Source of the DNA: Paramuribaculum sp. | GTDB lineage: Bacteria; Bacteroidota; Bacteroidia; Bacteroidales; Muribaculaceae | Direction: 5' to 3' | Assembly (NCBI GenBank): GCA_022511125.1 | Contig: JAFLSD010000010.1 | Location: 1-64,000, forward strand | DNA: 64,000 nt | In this document: in pieces, positions 35,903 to 45,820 of the stretch | How positions within the stretch are numbered: the first letter of the stretch is position 1 | Layout: each line of letters begins with the position of its first letter | Program-made: the position numbers and the translations under genes | Notes under the pieces: generated by a model | Databases searched by the model: none | What the model was told of the DNA's origin: nothing | The model's input: the letters and a program-made list of their open reading frames with translations, nothing else

Positions 35903-35961
35903 CCCATTAAAGAAGTTTATGTCAGTTTTGACTAAATGGTAAGGATTCCGGAAAAAATATG

Positions 35962-35969
35962 TAAATTTG
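35962..35969 (+). promoter_or_regulatory. -7 promoter box
   Basis: TAAATTTG, 19 bases before ATG 35989; -33 box not clear. Confidence 0.55.
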
Positions 35970-35988
35970 CGATATTAAGACTTTAAAG

Positions 35989-37386
35989 ATGAAAAAAGAG
36001 ATATTGTTAGCTATAGGGATGATGTTACTGGCTTTTAGCCGGTTTGCCGCATCGGGTCAAACAGTGGAGGAAGCCAAAGAATTGATGAATGACGGCTTTT
36101 ATAAGGAAGCGGCAGAAATCCTTACCGTTGCGGCCGACAATGAGACGAAAAACACATCGCTCAACCATCTGGCAGGTGTTGCGCTACAACGGTCAGGTAA
36201 ATCGGCCGAGGCAAAAAAATATCTCAAAAGAGGCACCAATGAATCGAACATAAATCTGGCAGAAATAGCTTTGATGAATTATAATATCGAGGAGGCGGAA
36301 GGATTGCTGGATCAATATGAAACGACATTGCGGAAAGGGAAAAAGAATGTTGAAATTCCGTCTACGGTCTCCGCTCTCAGAGACGAAATAGAAAAGGTTC
36401 AGTCGATGCTCGACAGAGTGGAGAAGATAGTGATCATCGACAGTATAGCCGTGGACAAAGAGGAGTTTTTCAAAGCGTATAAACTGGCTCAGTCCGCCGG
36501 CAGTCTGCAAGGCGAAGAAGGTGTGCCCGAAGGAGCGGAGTATGCTTACCCGGTAGTGGTTTATGTAACGGAAAACGGCAGGCATAAAATATGGGCCGCT
36601 CCTGATGAGAACGAAGACTATGTGCTGGTAGAATCAACTCTTCTTGATGACGGCAAATGGTCGACACCCGAAGAGTTGGGCGAGAATCTTGGTGAAGGGG
36701 GCGATGCAAATTTTCCTTTCCTGCTTAATGACGGTGAAACCCTTTATTTCGCAAACGATGGCGAAAACAGTCTCGGAGGCCTGGATATTTTTATCACCCG
36801 CAGGGATGAAGACGGTTTCTTGCAGCCGCAAAATATAGGGATGCCGTATAATTCCCCCTATGATGACTATATGCTTGTGATAGATGAAGAAACCGGGTGC
36901 GGCTGGTGGGCAACAGACCGTAATCAACTTGAAGATCAGGTGACGATCTACCGCTTCATTCCAAGCGAATTAAGAAACAACTATCCGTCGGATACCGAAA
37001 ATCTCGAGGATAAAGCATTAGGAAGAAATTATCGGTCAACGTGGGAGGAAGGGAAAGATTATACGGCTATTCTAAGACAGATGGATGCAAAGACGGTAAA
37101 ACCGACTGAGAAACAGACGGAATTTATCTTAGGACTTCCTGACAGCCGTATATATACCTCTCTAAGAGACTTTAAGAATCCTTCGAGTCGCGGTCTGATG
37201 AAAGAATATTTAGATTTGGAGAACCGTCTGCAACAGTCGGAGCGACGTGTGGCCGAGCTGAGAAAGGAATATCGTAAAGGGCGTCAAGGCGTAGCCAAGG
37301 AGATAGAAACATCTGAAAGCGACCTTGAAGCGATGCGTGCCCAACTACGTAATCTCAAAAACGATATAGTCCGTTCGGAAAAATAA
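35989..37386 (+). CDS. Exported TPR / beta-propeller (PD40) protein
   Basis: A 465-residue periplasmic or outer-membrane-associated protein. Signal peptide (residues 1-24), TPR-like helices (about 25-130), then propeller blades of the PD40 kind (NFPFLLNDGETLYFANDGENSLGGLDIFITR, DDYMLVIDEETGCGWWATDRN; about 180-330) and a C-terminal coiled coil (about 405-465). The order resembles the front part of PorE-like envelope proteins of the type IX secretion system, but the OmpA domain is absent. Exact role unknown. Confidence 0.7.
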   Translation: MKKEILLAIGMMLLAFSRFAASGQTVEEAKELMNDGFYKEAAEILTVAADNETKNTSLNHLAGVALQRSGKSAEAKKYLKRGTNESNINLAEIALMNYNIEEAEGLLDQYETTLRKGKKNVEIPSTVSALRDEIEKVQSMLDRVEKIVIIDSIAVDKEEFFKAYKLAQSAGSLQGEEGVPEGAEYAYPVVVYVTENGRHKIWAAPDENEDYVLVESTLLDDGKWSTPEELGENLGEGGDANFPFLLNDGETLYFANDGENSLGGLDIFITRRDEDGFLQPQNIGMPYNSPYDDYMLVIDEETGCGWWATDRNQLEDQVTIYRFIPSELRNNYPSDTENLEDKALGRNYRSTWEEGKDYTAILRQMDAKTVKPTEKQTEFILGLPDSRIYTSLRDFKNPSSRGLMKEYLDLENRLQQSERRVAELRKEYRKGRQGVAKEIETSESDLEAMRAQLRNLKNDIVRSEK

Positions 37387-37476
37387 TATACCTTATCAGA
37401 GCGACTACATATAGTAGAATCCCTGAATAAATACGAGCCTGTTAACATTAGCTCATTTAGCTTAGCTTTGATGCTG

Positions 37477-38733
37477 TTAAGGGCGTTTTTTCAGTTTGTC
37501 GACGGCTTTTTCGAGTGATTCTGTAGGCTCGATTATGTTGTAGTCTTTCCAAAAATTCTCCTCCCAATAATTGTCGACTATGTCGGTGAATACTCCCCGT
37601 TGACCGAAAGAATTGTTGAATTTGACATTTTTATCAGGGTTTTCATCTCTGTCAACCATAATCATTTCTGCCTGGGTGGTATAACCGGATGAGAAAAGTT
37701 TTTTCTTCCAGTCGCATTTGAATTTTACTATAGAGTTGATATAGTTCAGGTATGTCTTACCGTCTACAAGTTTGTAGGTGGCAATCCCCGAAACTTCCTG
37801 GGGCTTGAAATGTAATCCCGAAGGTTTCTTGCGGAGGATGAATTTTGTGACTTTGTCTTTGTCGGACATGTCGAGTTCAAATTCGACACGTGAGATGGCC
37901 AATGTCTCCATGTCGATGAACATTTTGCCTTTATATTGTGGATAATCGTGTTTTAGACGCGGTTTGAAGCTTATGGCGAAATGGTTGCGATCGTCGATGG
38001 ATGCCGGTGCTTCCATTTTGAAGTTGAACTCATCGAGTTCGTCAATAGAGAAAAGGTGCTCTCCGTTCTTTACGGCGTCGAGGAAAACAGCCATATAAGG
38101 GCCACCAGTCAGTTTTACGGCAAGTGTGTCGGATGGTTTCTGGCTAAGTAGTTTCCTGCCCTTGTCGATTTGTACTTTTTCTCCGTTAGTATGACGGTTT
38201 TTGTAAGGTCTTTTAAGGACATCAAGCATCGCTTCCGATATTCCGACGAATCGGTTGCCTTTTCTGACGGTTTCACGATAGAAAGCGGTGAAAAGGTTGT
38301 TTTTGTCAGAGTAATTATCGGGAATCTTGAGCAATGCTTCGCGAACTATCATGCGCGGATCGGCACTTTGCACAGTCACTTCTTTGAGCACTTTCCCTAT
38401 AGGTTCCATTATAATTGTCAGGTCATCCCGATTTAAAGATAACGCATTTTCCGGCACAGTGACGCTTCTATAACCTAATCGGAATGCGCGCAAACCGTTG
38501 TCGAAAAACTCTGACGGTATTTTTATGGTGAATCTTCCATCTGAATTACTAACAGTAGCGATATTTGATCCCGGTACGGAGAGCGTCACGTTTTCGAGGG
38601 TCTTTTTGCTATTTTTATCCACCACCTTACCTGAAACCGATATCAACTCCTCGGCAAAAGACGTCAAAGATATAGACATTATCGATAAGATCAGGATAAA
38701 GCTGCGTGCTATGTGACTGTGTAGTGTTTTCAT
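37477..38733 (-). CDS. Exported carboxypeptidase-regulatory-like domain protein
   Basis: A 418-residue envelope protein typical of Bacteroidetes. Signal peptide, then a CarboxypepD_reg-like beta-sandwich (about 30-110: SGKVVDKNSKKTLENVTLSVPG, TVSNSDGRFTIKIP), a TonB-box-like KEVTVQ, and a large beta-rich domain without transmembrane barrel signature. ATG 38733 (MKTLHSHIAR) is chosen because the upstream extension has no sense and the signal peptide begins here. Function unknown; relatives occur beside T9SS or adhesion genes. Confidence 0.7.
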   Translation of the reverse strand: MKTLHSHIARSFILILSIMSISLTSFAEELISVSGKVVDKNSKKTLENVTLSVPGSNIATVSNSDGRFTIKIPSEFFDNGLRAFRLGYRSVTVPENALSLNRDDLTIIMEPIGKVLKEVTVQSADPRMIVREALLKIPDNYSDKNNLFTAFYRETVRKGNRFVGISEAMLDVLKRPYKNRHTNGEKVQIDKGRKLLSQKPSDTLAVKLTGGPYMAVFLDAVKNGEHLFSIDELDEFNFKMEAPASIDDRNHFAISFKPRLKHDYPQYKGKMFIDMETLAISRVEFELDMSDKDKVTKFILRKKPSGLHFKPQEVSGIATYKLVDGKTYLNYINSIVKFKCDWKKKLFSSGYTTQAEMIMVDRDENPDKNVKFNNSFGQRGVFTDIVDNYWEENFWKDYNIIEPTESLEKAVDKLKKRP

Positions 38734-38961
38734 ATAAAGTCGATTATTTTGCTCTAAATTAGTAAAAATCTTTGAAATATACAATAGAAATAAGTCTGTA
38801 ATCACCAGAAGAGACTTATGATATCGCCGGGAGAAAACGAAAGCGCGTCTCATCACTGAGACACGCTTCGACCAAAATACTAATACAATTAAATATCTTT
38901 GCAAGTCGCGTTTCCCAACGTCCGTTGCCAAGTCATCAAATTAATACAATGAAAATATTAC

Positions 38962-41103
38962 CTATAATTTTTTAGCCGAAACACTTTCGACATAAATACC
39001 TTTGTTATCCTCGGAGGGAACAGCAATGTAATGGGCATAGCTGATGCCATGTACCGACGGACGATTGAGCTTAATACGGTCGCGTCGTTTGCCGTCGACA
39101 TATACCGTTGCTTCGGGATTTTTTTGTTCAAGATTCCATTCGACTTTGACGGTGTGCCATTTGGTGTCCTTGATGCCCAGTTGCTTTCGAGAGAGAGGCA
39201 CTACAAACTGCGATTCCTTCAGCGCTACTGTATCGGTAGGATTCATCCAGCGGTCGTTGAGTATAAGGGAAATATTGTCAGCATCGTCGGGGATTTTAAC
39301 GGACGTTTCGAATTTGCCTTTTCGAGCGGCGGGAAAGTTCCACACTGCGCCCCTGGTATCACTTACCAGCGAGTCAGCTTTTTCATAATGCAGCCACAAA
39401 GCGTTGCGCCCTTCTTTGTCGGGATGAGCTACAGTTTTCGTTCCTTCTATCCTGTTGTAGGAGCAATGTCCTTTTATGCCGTTTATGTAGTTGAATGTAC
39501 TCCAATCGGTGGTTCCGCGGCTGAAATCATCTTCTCTGCCATCCTCAAGCAACCATTGCGTGTCGAAAGCCACTATACCTCTATGGAGAGGATGCTGACC
39601 GATGGCGGCAACTATTCTTCCCGGCGAAGGCTCTACAAACTGCGCCTGATGCATTCCTCTGTCGATACCTTTTCCTCTTAGAGCGTAGTCGCTTTCGTTT
39701 CTCAACGGATCCATCATCAGTTCACGGAATCCGCTCCAGGTCTTCCCGTCATCGAATGAAATGGCGGCATGGGTCACGTCGCGGTTGGTGAATACGTCGT
39801 CCCAAACACCGTCGGCAGTTTCCAGTTCAGGCAGGGGAGTAGTGTTGGTCCAGAGTAAAAGAAGACTTCCATCTGAGAGACGTCCGAGTGTAGGCATCGT
39901 TATCGTGCCATAGAAAGAGGACGGCCGCGAATCGCTCCAAGTGAGTCCGCCGTCGTTGGAGAATGCTTCATAATGATAGTCCTGAGATGTTCTGACAAGC
40001 ATCCAGAGAGTGCCGTCGTTGAGTTCCACCACGGTAGGTTCTACCGCTCCATGGTTCCATCTTGTACCTTTATGGAATCCGCCTTTCACATGGTCGGGAG
40101 CAGTGACAGTGTTCGATCTTTTCCATGTCAGTCCGTCATCGTCGGAAACGTAAGTAAAGCTGCCTTTAGGCGTAACACCTCCATGCGCAGCAACAACTAC
40201 TCTTTTACCATTACGTATGAAAACCGGCGGTTTAATCATGATCGCTCCGATAGAATCAACCTTACGTAGAGTTTTGTCGCCTTCAATGCCGCCTTCCGTA
40301 CGGATGGCATACACGCCGTTTTTCCCCATGTTCAAAAGACGTATATATTCTCCGCTAACAGGGCTCTGACGGTCGGCGTAAAGCATTTCTTTGGTATATT
40401 TCTGTTTCGTCCATGTCTTTCCTCCATCCCGGCTTGACAAATAGAATGTTCCTTCATCGGCCTGTTCGCCGTAGTTGTAGTGTCTGATCTCACCGTCGGG
40501 GAGTAGTGATAGTCCGATGTATGCATCGGAAGGTTGAGTAGCCACTTTAGTGGGAGGAAGAGGACTTTTTGTGAAGGCAATGATTTTAGCCATCTTATCG
40601 TAGAAATCGGGGTCTTCCCCAATACAGATGTCCGCTATTTTTCCTTCGGGGTCGATCAGTATTTTCGTGGGATATCCTTTCACTTGATATAGCTCGTTGA
40701 CAGGCTTGCCCTCTTTAGGTTCGTTATAGAGCTGTATCCAATTCATTCCGTTTTTCTCCACGGCTGCTTTCCAGGGTTCGCGTGGTTCCTTACAGTCGAT
40801 ACCTACGAAATAACATTCGTTTTTGAATTTCTCGTAGTTTTCTTTCATTTGCGGAACGCCAATCATGCACCAGGGACACCAAGAGCCCCAGAAATCGAGT
40901 AAAACCCACTTACCTCTCAACGATGAGAGGCTGACGTCCTTACCCTCAAGGTCTGGAAGAGTAAAAGAAGGTGCGACGGCTCCTTCCTTGATTTCGATGT
41001 TTTCAGTGGTCTGATTCGAGGTCGTAGCGGCGGTCACAGGAATACCTGCGAGACATACTGCTGTCAATGTTGCTAATGTTAGATGTCTTAATTTAGCTTT
41101 CAT
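38962..41103 (-). CDS. Thioredoxin-like / sialidase-like fusion protein
   Basis: A 713-residue exported protein with an unusual domain order. Signal peptide (1-26); TlpA/AhpC-type redoxin (about 38-175) with WGSWCPWC, cysteines C76 and C79 intact, and the cis-Pro segment GYPTKILID; then a six-bladed sialidase-like propeller with four Asp-boxes: SSRDGGKTW (223-231), SDDDGLTW (320-327), SNDGGLTW (382-389), SFDDGKTW (449-456) and Arg/Glu-rich strands (VEPTVVELNDGTLWMLVRT); last a jelly-roll/LamG-like domain (about 530-713). It would act in the periplasm or at the surface. No frameshift lies at the joint. Encoded 9 bases behind a TPR gene, so probably one operon. Confidence 0.83.
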   Translation of the reverse strand: MKAKLRHLTLATLTAVCLAGIPVTAATTSNQTTENIEIKEGAVAPSFTLPDLEGKDVSLSSLRGKWVLLDFWGSWCPWCMIGVPQMKENYEKFKNECYFVGIDCKEPREPWKAAVEKNGMNWIQLYNEPKEGKPVNELYQVKGYPTKILIDPEGKIADICIGEDPDFYDKMAKIIAFTKSPLPPTKVATQPSDAYIGLSLLPDGEIRHYNYGEQADEGTFYLSSRDGGKTWTKQKYTKEMLYADRQSPVSGEYIRLLNMGKNGVYAIRTEGGIEGDKTLRKVDSIGAIMIKPPVFIRNGKRVVVAAHGGVTPKGSFTYVSDDDGLTWKRSNTVTAPDHVKGGFHKGTRWNHGAVEPTVVELNDGTLWMLVRTSQDYHYEAFSNDGGLTWSDSRPSSFYGTITMPTLGRLSDGSLLLLWTNTTPLPELETADGVWDDVFTNRDVTHAAISFDDGKTWSGFRELMMDPLRNESDYALRGKGIDRGMHQAQFVEPSPGRIVAAIGQHPLHRGIVAFDTQWLLEDGREDDFSRGTTDWSTFNYINGIKGHCSYNRIEGTKTVAHPDKEGRNALWLHYEKADSLVSDTRGAVWNFPAARKGKFETSVKIPDDADNISLILNDRWMNPTDTVALKESQFVVPLSRKQLGIKDTKWHTVKVEWNLEQKNPEATVYVDGKRRDRIKLNRPSVHGISYAHYIAVPSEDNKGIYVESVSAKKL

Positions 41104-41112
41104 GCGACTTAA

Positions 41113-43203
41113 TTATTTAATATTCATGCGTTTCAGAAGGTTATATGATTGAATTACACCTAATTCACCCGATTTGCTAACATCTGCCGAACCGGAGTCT
41201 CTGTCGCCCAACATATAGTAGACATATCCGCGGTTATAATAAGCTTCGCCGAACTCGGGTTTTAGTGAAATGGCTTTGTTAAGGGCGTTTAGTGCTGATG
41301 TGTAGTCCTGCATTTCAATAAGTAAAACCCCCTTGTTGTAATGGGCTATAGGCATGTCGGGCGACAATTTGATAACTTCGTCGATATCGGCCATCGCTTC
41401 GGCCGTTTTAGCCCTTCGTTCTTGAGACGACAGATTAGCTAAGGTCAGTGTGGGTGATCCGTTATCCGCCGGATCATATTTCGGCGATTCCATATTTCTC
41501 AGACGTGCTATAGACCTCATGAAATAAGCCATTGTGAAATCGGGTGACAGTTCAATGGCACGCGAAAAATCGGAAATAGCTTTGTCGTAGTCTCTGAGTG
41601 TCAGAAAATCCATTGCTCTTCCGAAATAATCGATGGCTCTCGGTGTATGTGTCGATAAATATGAATTGTAGTAGTTGACCGAATCGAAATGCCGTTTTAT
41701 TTCGTCGTCATCATTCAATACCGGTTCATTGTTAGTGACTTGCAAGACGAATCGAAGAGCCCTTGTGCGATTGATTTCGTCCACTTCCTTGATAAACTCG
41801 GGGTTAGGCTTCAGTTCTGTGGGAGAATTATAGTAGGACGCAGCAAACATAGGCTCGACACCGATATTCATATTCCTGTCTTGCACTTTTCCTCTTATAT
41901 TCTTATTGTTGAATTCATGGCCTATCGTGGTGTTGTCTTCGACAGTCAGGAGAGAGCTGAACTTAGCTGCAACCGATTCCTGGCTCTCATCATCTCCCAT
42001 GATCAGTTGGTCGAAGGCTTCTTCGGAGTCGGTTTTAGGGCCTTCGGTTGACATATTTACGTTTGGAGAAGATGTGTTAGAGCTCTTTTTACCTTTTTTG
42101 GTCACTCTCTGCTTAGCCAACGCCATAGAGCGGTCGAAGTCGTCTTTAGCTCTGCGGTCGCCCATATCGCGCCTTATCTCCGAGCGGAGGAAATAGCCGG
42201 CAGCGAGCGAAGGATAGGCTTCTATGACGGCATTGATGTCGTCGAGCGCTCCGTTATAGTCTCTCTTGGCTTTTTTAACTATCGAACGATTGTAGAGCGC
42301 TCTGTAATCCATTCCTTTGAGCGAAACGACCTTATTGAGGTCGTCGAGAGCCTTGTCGTAATCTCTTACTTCGGAAAGCAACAGAGCGCGGTTATAATAT
42401 GCTGTCGGATTGGTGGGATCGAGCTGGATGGCATAGTCGAAATCGCTGACAGCTCCAAAATAATCGTCGGTATTATAACGCAGGAAAGCACGATTGATGT
42501 AAAATCCCGCAAGACGTGGCTGTAATTTGATGGCCTCGTTCATATCTTCGAGGGCGCGTGCATAGTCTGCATGGCTATTGATGGCCACATCGGCACGAAT
42601 AAGATAGGCGTTGACAAGATTTTTATTTATCGAAAGAGCTTTATCCACATCCTCAAGCGCTCCTACGGTGTCGCCTTTCTCCAGTTTGAGTCTCGCTCTG
42701 CCAACATAGCCAGCATCGTAGTTCTTGTAGAGTGAAAGAAGCTTTTCGAAAGTTTCAGTCGACTTGTCAAAATCCTTGATTTCTTCTTCGGCAAGCGCTT
42801 TGTTGAAAAGGATGTTTTTATTCCCGGGCATAGACTTGAGAATATACTCATAGTCCTCGATGGCTTTTTTTGATTCTCCGATGTTCTGGTAGGAAACGGC
42901 ACGGAGTTCGTAAGCGTCGTTCAGGAACGGGTTGCGTTCCAAAGCCAGACTCGCATCGGCTATTGCACCCTGATAGTCGTCAAGATTGTATTTGGCGAGA
43001 CCTCTGAAGAAGTAGGGTTGGGCGAGATATGGTTTGGCGGCAATTATCTGGTTGAAGTACTGTATGGAGAGTATATAGTCTTCGAAATAAAGGGCGTTTT
43101 TACCCACCTGCATTACCTGGTCGGTATTGATCTGCGCTTTGGATGTGAGCGACAGTCCCATACCGATAAAAAAAACGATAATATATCTGATGATTTTATC
43201 CAC
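41113..43203 (-). CDS. Exported tetratricopeptide-repeat protein
   Basis: A 696-residue protein with a signal peptide (1-23) and about twelve TPR units, e.g. ALYFEDYILSIQYFNQIIAA, PYFFRGLAKYNLDDYQGAIAD, AYYNRALLLSEVRDYDKALDD. A polar linker (about 375-470) divides two TPR blocks. It likely scaffolds periplasmic or outer-membrane complexes. It precedes the redoxin-sialidase fusion gene by 9 bases. Confidence 0.85.
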   Translation of the reverse strand: MDKIIRYIIVFFIGMGLSLTSKAQINTDQVMQVGKNALYFEDYILSIQYFNQIIAAKPYLAQPYFFRGLAKYNLDDYQGAIADASLALERNPFLNDAYELRAVSYQNIGESKKAIEDYEYILKSMPGNKNILFNKALAEEEIKDFDKSTETFEKLLSLYKNYDAGYVGRARLKLEKGDTVGALEDVDKALSINKNLVNAYLIRADVAINSHADYARALEDMNEAIKLQPRLAGFYINRAFLRYNTDDYFGAVSDFDYAIQLDPTNPTAYYNRALLLSEVRDYDKALDDLNKVVSLKGMDYRALYNRSIVKKAKRDYNGALDDINAVIEAYPSLAAGYFLRSEIRRDMGDRRAKDDFDRSMALAKQRVTKKGKKSSNTSSPNVNMSTEGPKTDSEEAFDQLIMGDDESQESVAAKFSSLLTVEDNTTIGHEFNNKNIRGKVQDRNMNIGVEPMFAASYYNSPTELKPNPEFIKEVDEINRTRALRFVLQVTNNEPVLNDDDEIKRHFDSVNYYNSYLSTHTPRAIDYFGRAMDFLTLRDYDKAISDFSRAIELSPDFTMAYFMRSIARLRNMESPKYDPADNGSPTLTLANLSSQERRAKTAEAMADIDEVIKLSPDMPIAHYNKGVLLIEMQDYTSALNALNKAISLKPEFGEAYYNRGYVYYMLGDRDSGSADVSKSGELGVIQSYNLLKRMNIK

Positions 43204-43414
43204 TGTATTGTATTAATTTGAGCAGGGAATTTGACAACCTGTAGTTTCCAACTTATGCAAAGTTAAGCCCTTTTTCGGTCAGAGTCAAATCATTCAATGT
43301 TTTTTAATGTGAAAAATCCATAATAATCAGCTTCTTGCCGATAACTTTACAGTGTCTGAATTTGTTATCATTATAAGAGAATCATTATAGAAATAAATTA
43401 GTTGACGTTAACCG

Positions 43415-44704
43415 ATGGAACGGAAACAGAAAATAGTTGTGATAGGCGGCGGTTTCGCAGGTCTCAATTTTTTGAAAAAGATCGATAAAAATAGATTTGA
43501 TGTCTTGCTTGTGGATAAGAATAACTATCACAGTTTTCCTCCGTTGTTCTACCAGATCGCTTCAGGAGGGCTTGATCCGGCGAGTATCTCGTTCCCTTTC
43601 AGGCGCGAAATGCGCAAAAAGCCCGTAAGAGGCACGCGTTTCCATCTTGGCAAGGTAAAAACCATTGACGTAGAAGCCAAAACGGTGCAGACTCAGTTTG
43701 AAACTATCCCTTACGACAAGCTCGTGATTGCAGCCGGAACGACCAACAATTTCTTCGGTAATTCGGAACTGATAAAATATGTCTACACACTTAAATCAGC
43801 GGCGGAGGCGATCAGATGCCGCGACGAAGTGCTTGACCGTTTGGAAAGGGCTTCTCTTACCAAAGACAAGGAGCTGCGCCGACGTTTGTTGAGTTTTGTC
43901 GTTATCGGCGGTGGACCGACAGGAGTAGAAGTGGCCGGTGCGTTGGGAGAGATGAAGCGCGACATCATTACGCGTGAGTATCCCGACCTTGAGGTTGATG
44001 AAGTGAATATAACGTTACTCGAGGGCTCCGACCGCCTGCTTGGAGCCATGACCCGCGAGTCGTCGGACGACGCGTTGCGCTATCTCGACCGTCTGATGGT
44101 CGACGTGAAGCTCGGTCATCTCATGAAAGAATATTCCGACAATGTGGTGACACTTGAGGACGGTACCCGCTTGGAGGCCGGGATGGTAATATGGACGGCC
44201 GGAATCACTGGCACCGGCTTTCAGATTGAAGGAACTGACGTAAAGTCCGGACCCGGCAATCGCTTCGTGGTCGACCGCAATTCGGCTGTCGTTGGCATTC
44301 CCGATGTATATGCGCTGGGCGACATAGCTTTCATGACATCGCCCGATTTTCCGAAAGGGATGCCGCAGTTGGCCCAGGTGGCTATCCAGCAGGCCCGGCA
44401 TCTTGCTGAAGTGTTGAATGCTGACGGAAAGAAAGAGATAAAGCCGTTTGAATATAACGATAAAGGTTCGATGGCCACCGTAGGAAGGAATCTCGCCGTG
44501 GCCGACCTATATAAAATCCACCTTTCAGGTCGTCCGGCATGGTTCACGTGGATGTTCATCCACCTCATTTCCATTCTGGGAATGCGCAATAAGGTGACGG
44601 TGCTGATCAATTGGATATGGGCTTATTTCACCTACAGCACATCTCTAAGACTGCTCATCCATACCACTCGCTATCCGCTGCGCTCTCGCTGGGGCGAGAG
44701 ATAA
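43415..44704 (+). CDS. ndh: Type II NADH dehydrogenase
   Basis: A 429-residue membrane-associated flavoprotein that passes electrons from NADH to quinone without pumping protons. FAD Rossmann motif VVIGGGFAGLNFL (6-18), NADH motif VVIGGGPTGVEVAGAL (about 160-175), the second FAD contact VYALGDIAF (about 305) and a hydrophobic amphipathic C-terminus (MFIHLISILGMRNKVTVLINW) for membrane binding. Monocistronic. Confidence 0.93.
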   Translation: MERKQKIVVIGGGFAGLNFLKKIDKNRFDVLLVDKNNYHSFPPLFYQIASGGLDPASISFPFRREMRKKPVRGTRFHLGKVKTIDVEAKTVQTQFETIPYDKLVIAAGTTNNFFGNSELIKYVYTLKSAAEAIRCRDEVLDRLERASLTKDKELRRRLLSFVVIGGGPTGVEVAGALGEMKRDIITREYPDLEVDEVNITLLEGSDRLLGAMTRESSDDALRYLDRLMVDVKLGHLMKEYSDNVVTLEDGTRLEAGMVIWTAGITGTGFQIEGTDVKSGPGNRFVVDRNSAVVGIPDVYALGDIAFMTSPDFPKGMPQLAQVAIQQARHLAEVLNADGKKEIKPFEYNDKGSMATVGRNLAVADLYKIHLSGRPAWFTWMFIHLISILGMRNKVTVLINWIWAYFTYSTSLRLLIHTTRYPLRSRWGER

Positions 44705-45057
44705 TTTTTTCGCCAAAAGTTATAGTTTTAAGCAAAGAAAAATATAATTGCACTGCAAATAGTGCAAATATGTGGTAAAATTGCACTGTGTGGTGTGCAA
44801 TTTTGTGATTGTTGCCTCTAACCCTCTGATATTTAGCTAAAGCACCACTGTGTTAATATCTTATTTATTTTAAATCTTTATATGACTTTAATTATTTGTC
44901 GTTTGAACTATATCAATGAGTATTGTTGTCGTTTAGACGGACGATTTTGAAAATTTCAAAATGAATAACATGCGATTTGCAACAGATTAATAAGAAGGCA
45001 TGACAAAATACATGACATGCCTTCTTCAAATCCATTGTTGTATTTAACAAGAGATGG
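44705..45057. other. Gene-free stretch with TTGCAC palindromes
   Basis: Directly after ndh: TTGCACT (44748-44754) with AGTGCAA (44761-44767), and AAAATTGCAC (44777-44786) with GTGCAATTTT (44795-44804), both perfect. The repeated TTGCAC core suggests a protein-binding pair of sites or transcript-end hairpins. The rest is AT-rich and featureless. Confidence 0.55.
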
Positions 45058-45408
45058 TTATTTTGAACAACTTGCTGATTTTATGCTAAAATAATATGGA
45101 TAGTTTGGTGTTAAATTAGATACGGCTTGCGAGGCAGTTGTAGAGCTACCATTAAAGCTGATGGTAACGGTATCTGCTTTTTTATCCGTTTTTGCATCAT
45201 AAATATCAACAAGAATAGAACCGCCAAAAGTGGCTTTTGGTGAAATATCAATAGTAATAGTTAATGATCCGTTTACATTTGTTACATTACTTGTACTTCT
45301 CAGCGTAGCGACAGAATTTGAATTGCTTCCGGCTATCGGACAACTGTCTCTTGAAAACGCCATTAATGAAAAGAGTAAAAAGAAGATTGATAAGATATAT
45401 TTTTTCAT
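45058..45408 (-). CDS. Small secreted beta-sandwich-like protein
   Basis: A 116-residue exported protein: signal peptide (1-19, cut near FSRDSC), then Ser/Thr/Asn-rich alternating strands (SLTITIDISPKATFGGSILVDIYD) and a C-terminal cysteine that could pair with the one after the signal. Low GC compared with its neighbours, so possibly acquired. No family recognised. The 148-bp palindromic element lies about 100 bases upstream in its own transcription direction and could be its leader. Confidence 0.65.
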   Translation of the reverse strand: MKKYILSIFFLLFSLMAFSRDSCPIAGSNSNSVATLRSTSNVTNVNGSLTITIDISPKATFGGSILVDIYDAKTDKKADTVTISFNGSSTTASQAVSNLTPNYPYYFSIKSASCSK

Positions 45409-45506
45409 AAATCAAATATTTGTTATTATTCCTACTCACTTAGGGCTTTTCAGAATACTCCCCGTACCTTAAGAAGATATAATACTTACATAAAAAAGCG
45501 CGGTAC

Positions 45507-45654
45507 TTTTAGTCTATTCTTCTCTCTAAGGTGTTTGGCGTAACCCTACCGACTGAATAGCCAAAAGCCCACACTTTATGTGCGAGCGTTTTGCAGATAT
45601 TCCTGTCGGTATATAAGTCGCCAAACTTTTAGAGAGACAGAATAAAAGCTAAAA
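45507..45654. ncRNA. 148-bp long-hairpin element (RNA or MITE-like)
   Basis: A nested set of exact arms forms one long imperfect hairpin: TTTTAG (45507-45512)/CTAAAA (45649-45654), ATTCT (45516-45520)/AGAAT (45639-45643), TCTCTCTAA (45521-45529)/TTAGAGAGA (45629-45637), GTTTGGCG (45533-45540)/CGCCAAAC (45619-45626), ACCGAC (45548-45553)/GTCGGT (45605-45610), CACA/TGTG apex (45570-45573/45579-45582). Interior loops interrupt the stem as in a folded RNA. It may be transcribed on the minus strand ahead of the small secreted gene, or be a miniature palindromic repeat. Strand is undecided. Confidence 0.6.
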
Positions 45655-45820
45655 CACTTTTCCTATATTTAAAATGCGAGTATCAAAAGAATTATTAATG
45701 TATCATAGGCATATATGTTTTAATTGTGTTTACAAAAATAATCAATATATTTTTAATTTGTAGTTTTAGTAGAATTTTTTATAGAAATCAGGTCTGCATA
45801 GCATTTCAATAAAAGAGAAA

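Noticed and set aside
38734..38931. N-terminal extension of the carboxypeptidase-like protein
   Set aside because: The signal peptide begins at ATG 38733; the extension has no sense for an exported protein.
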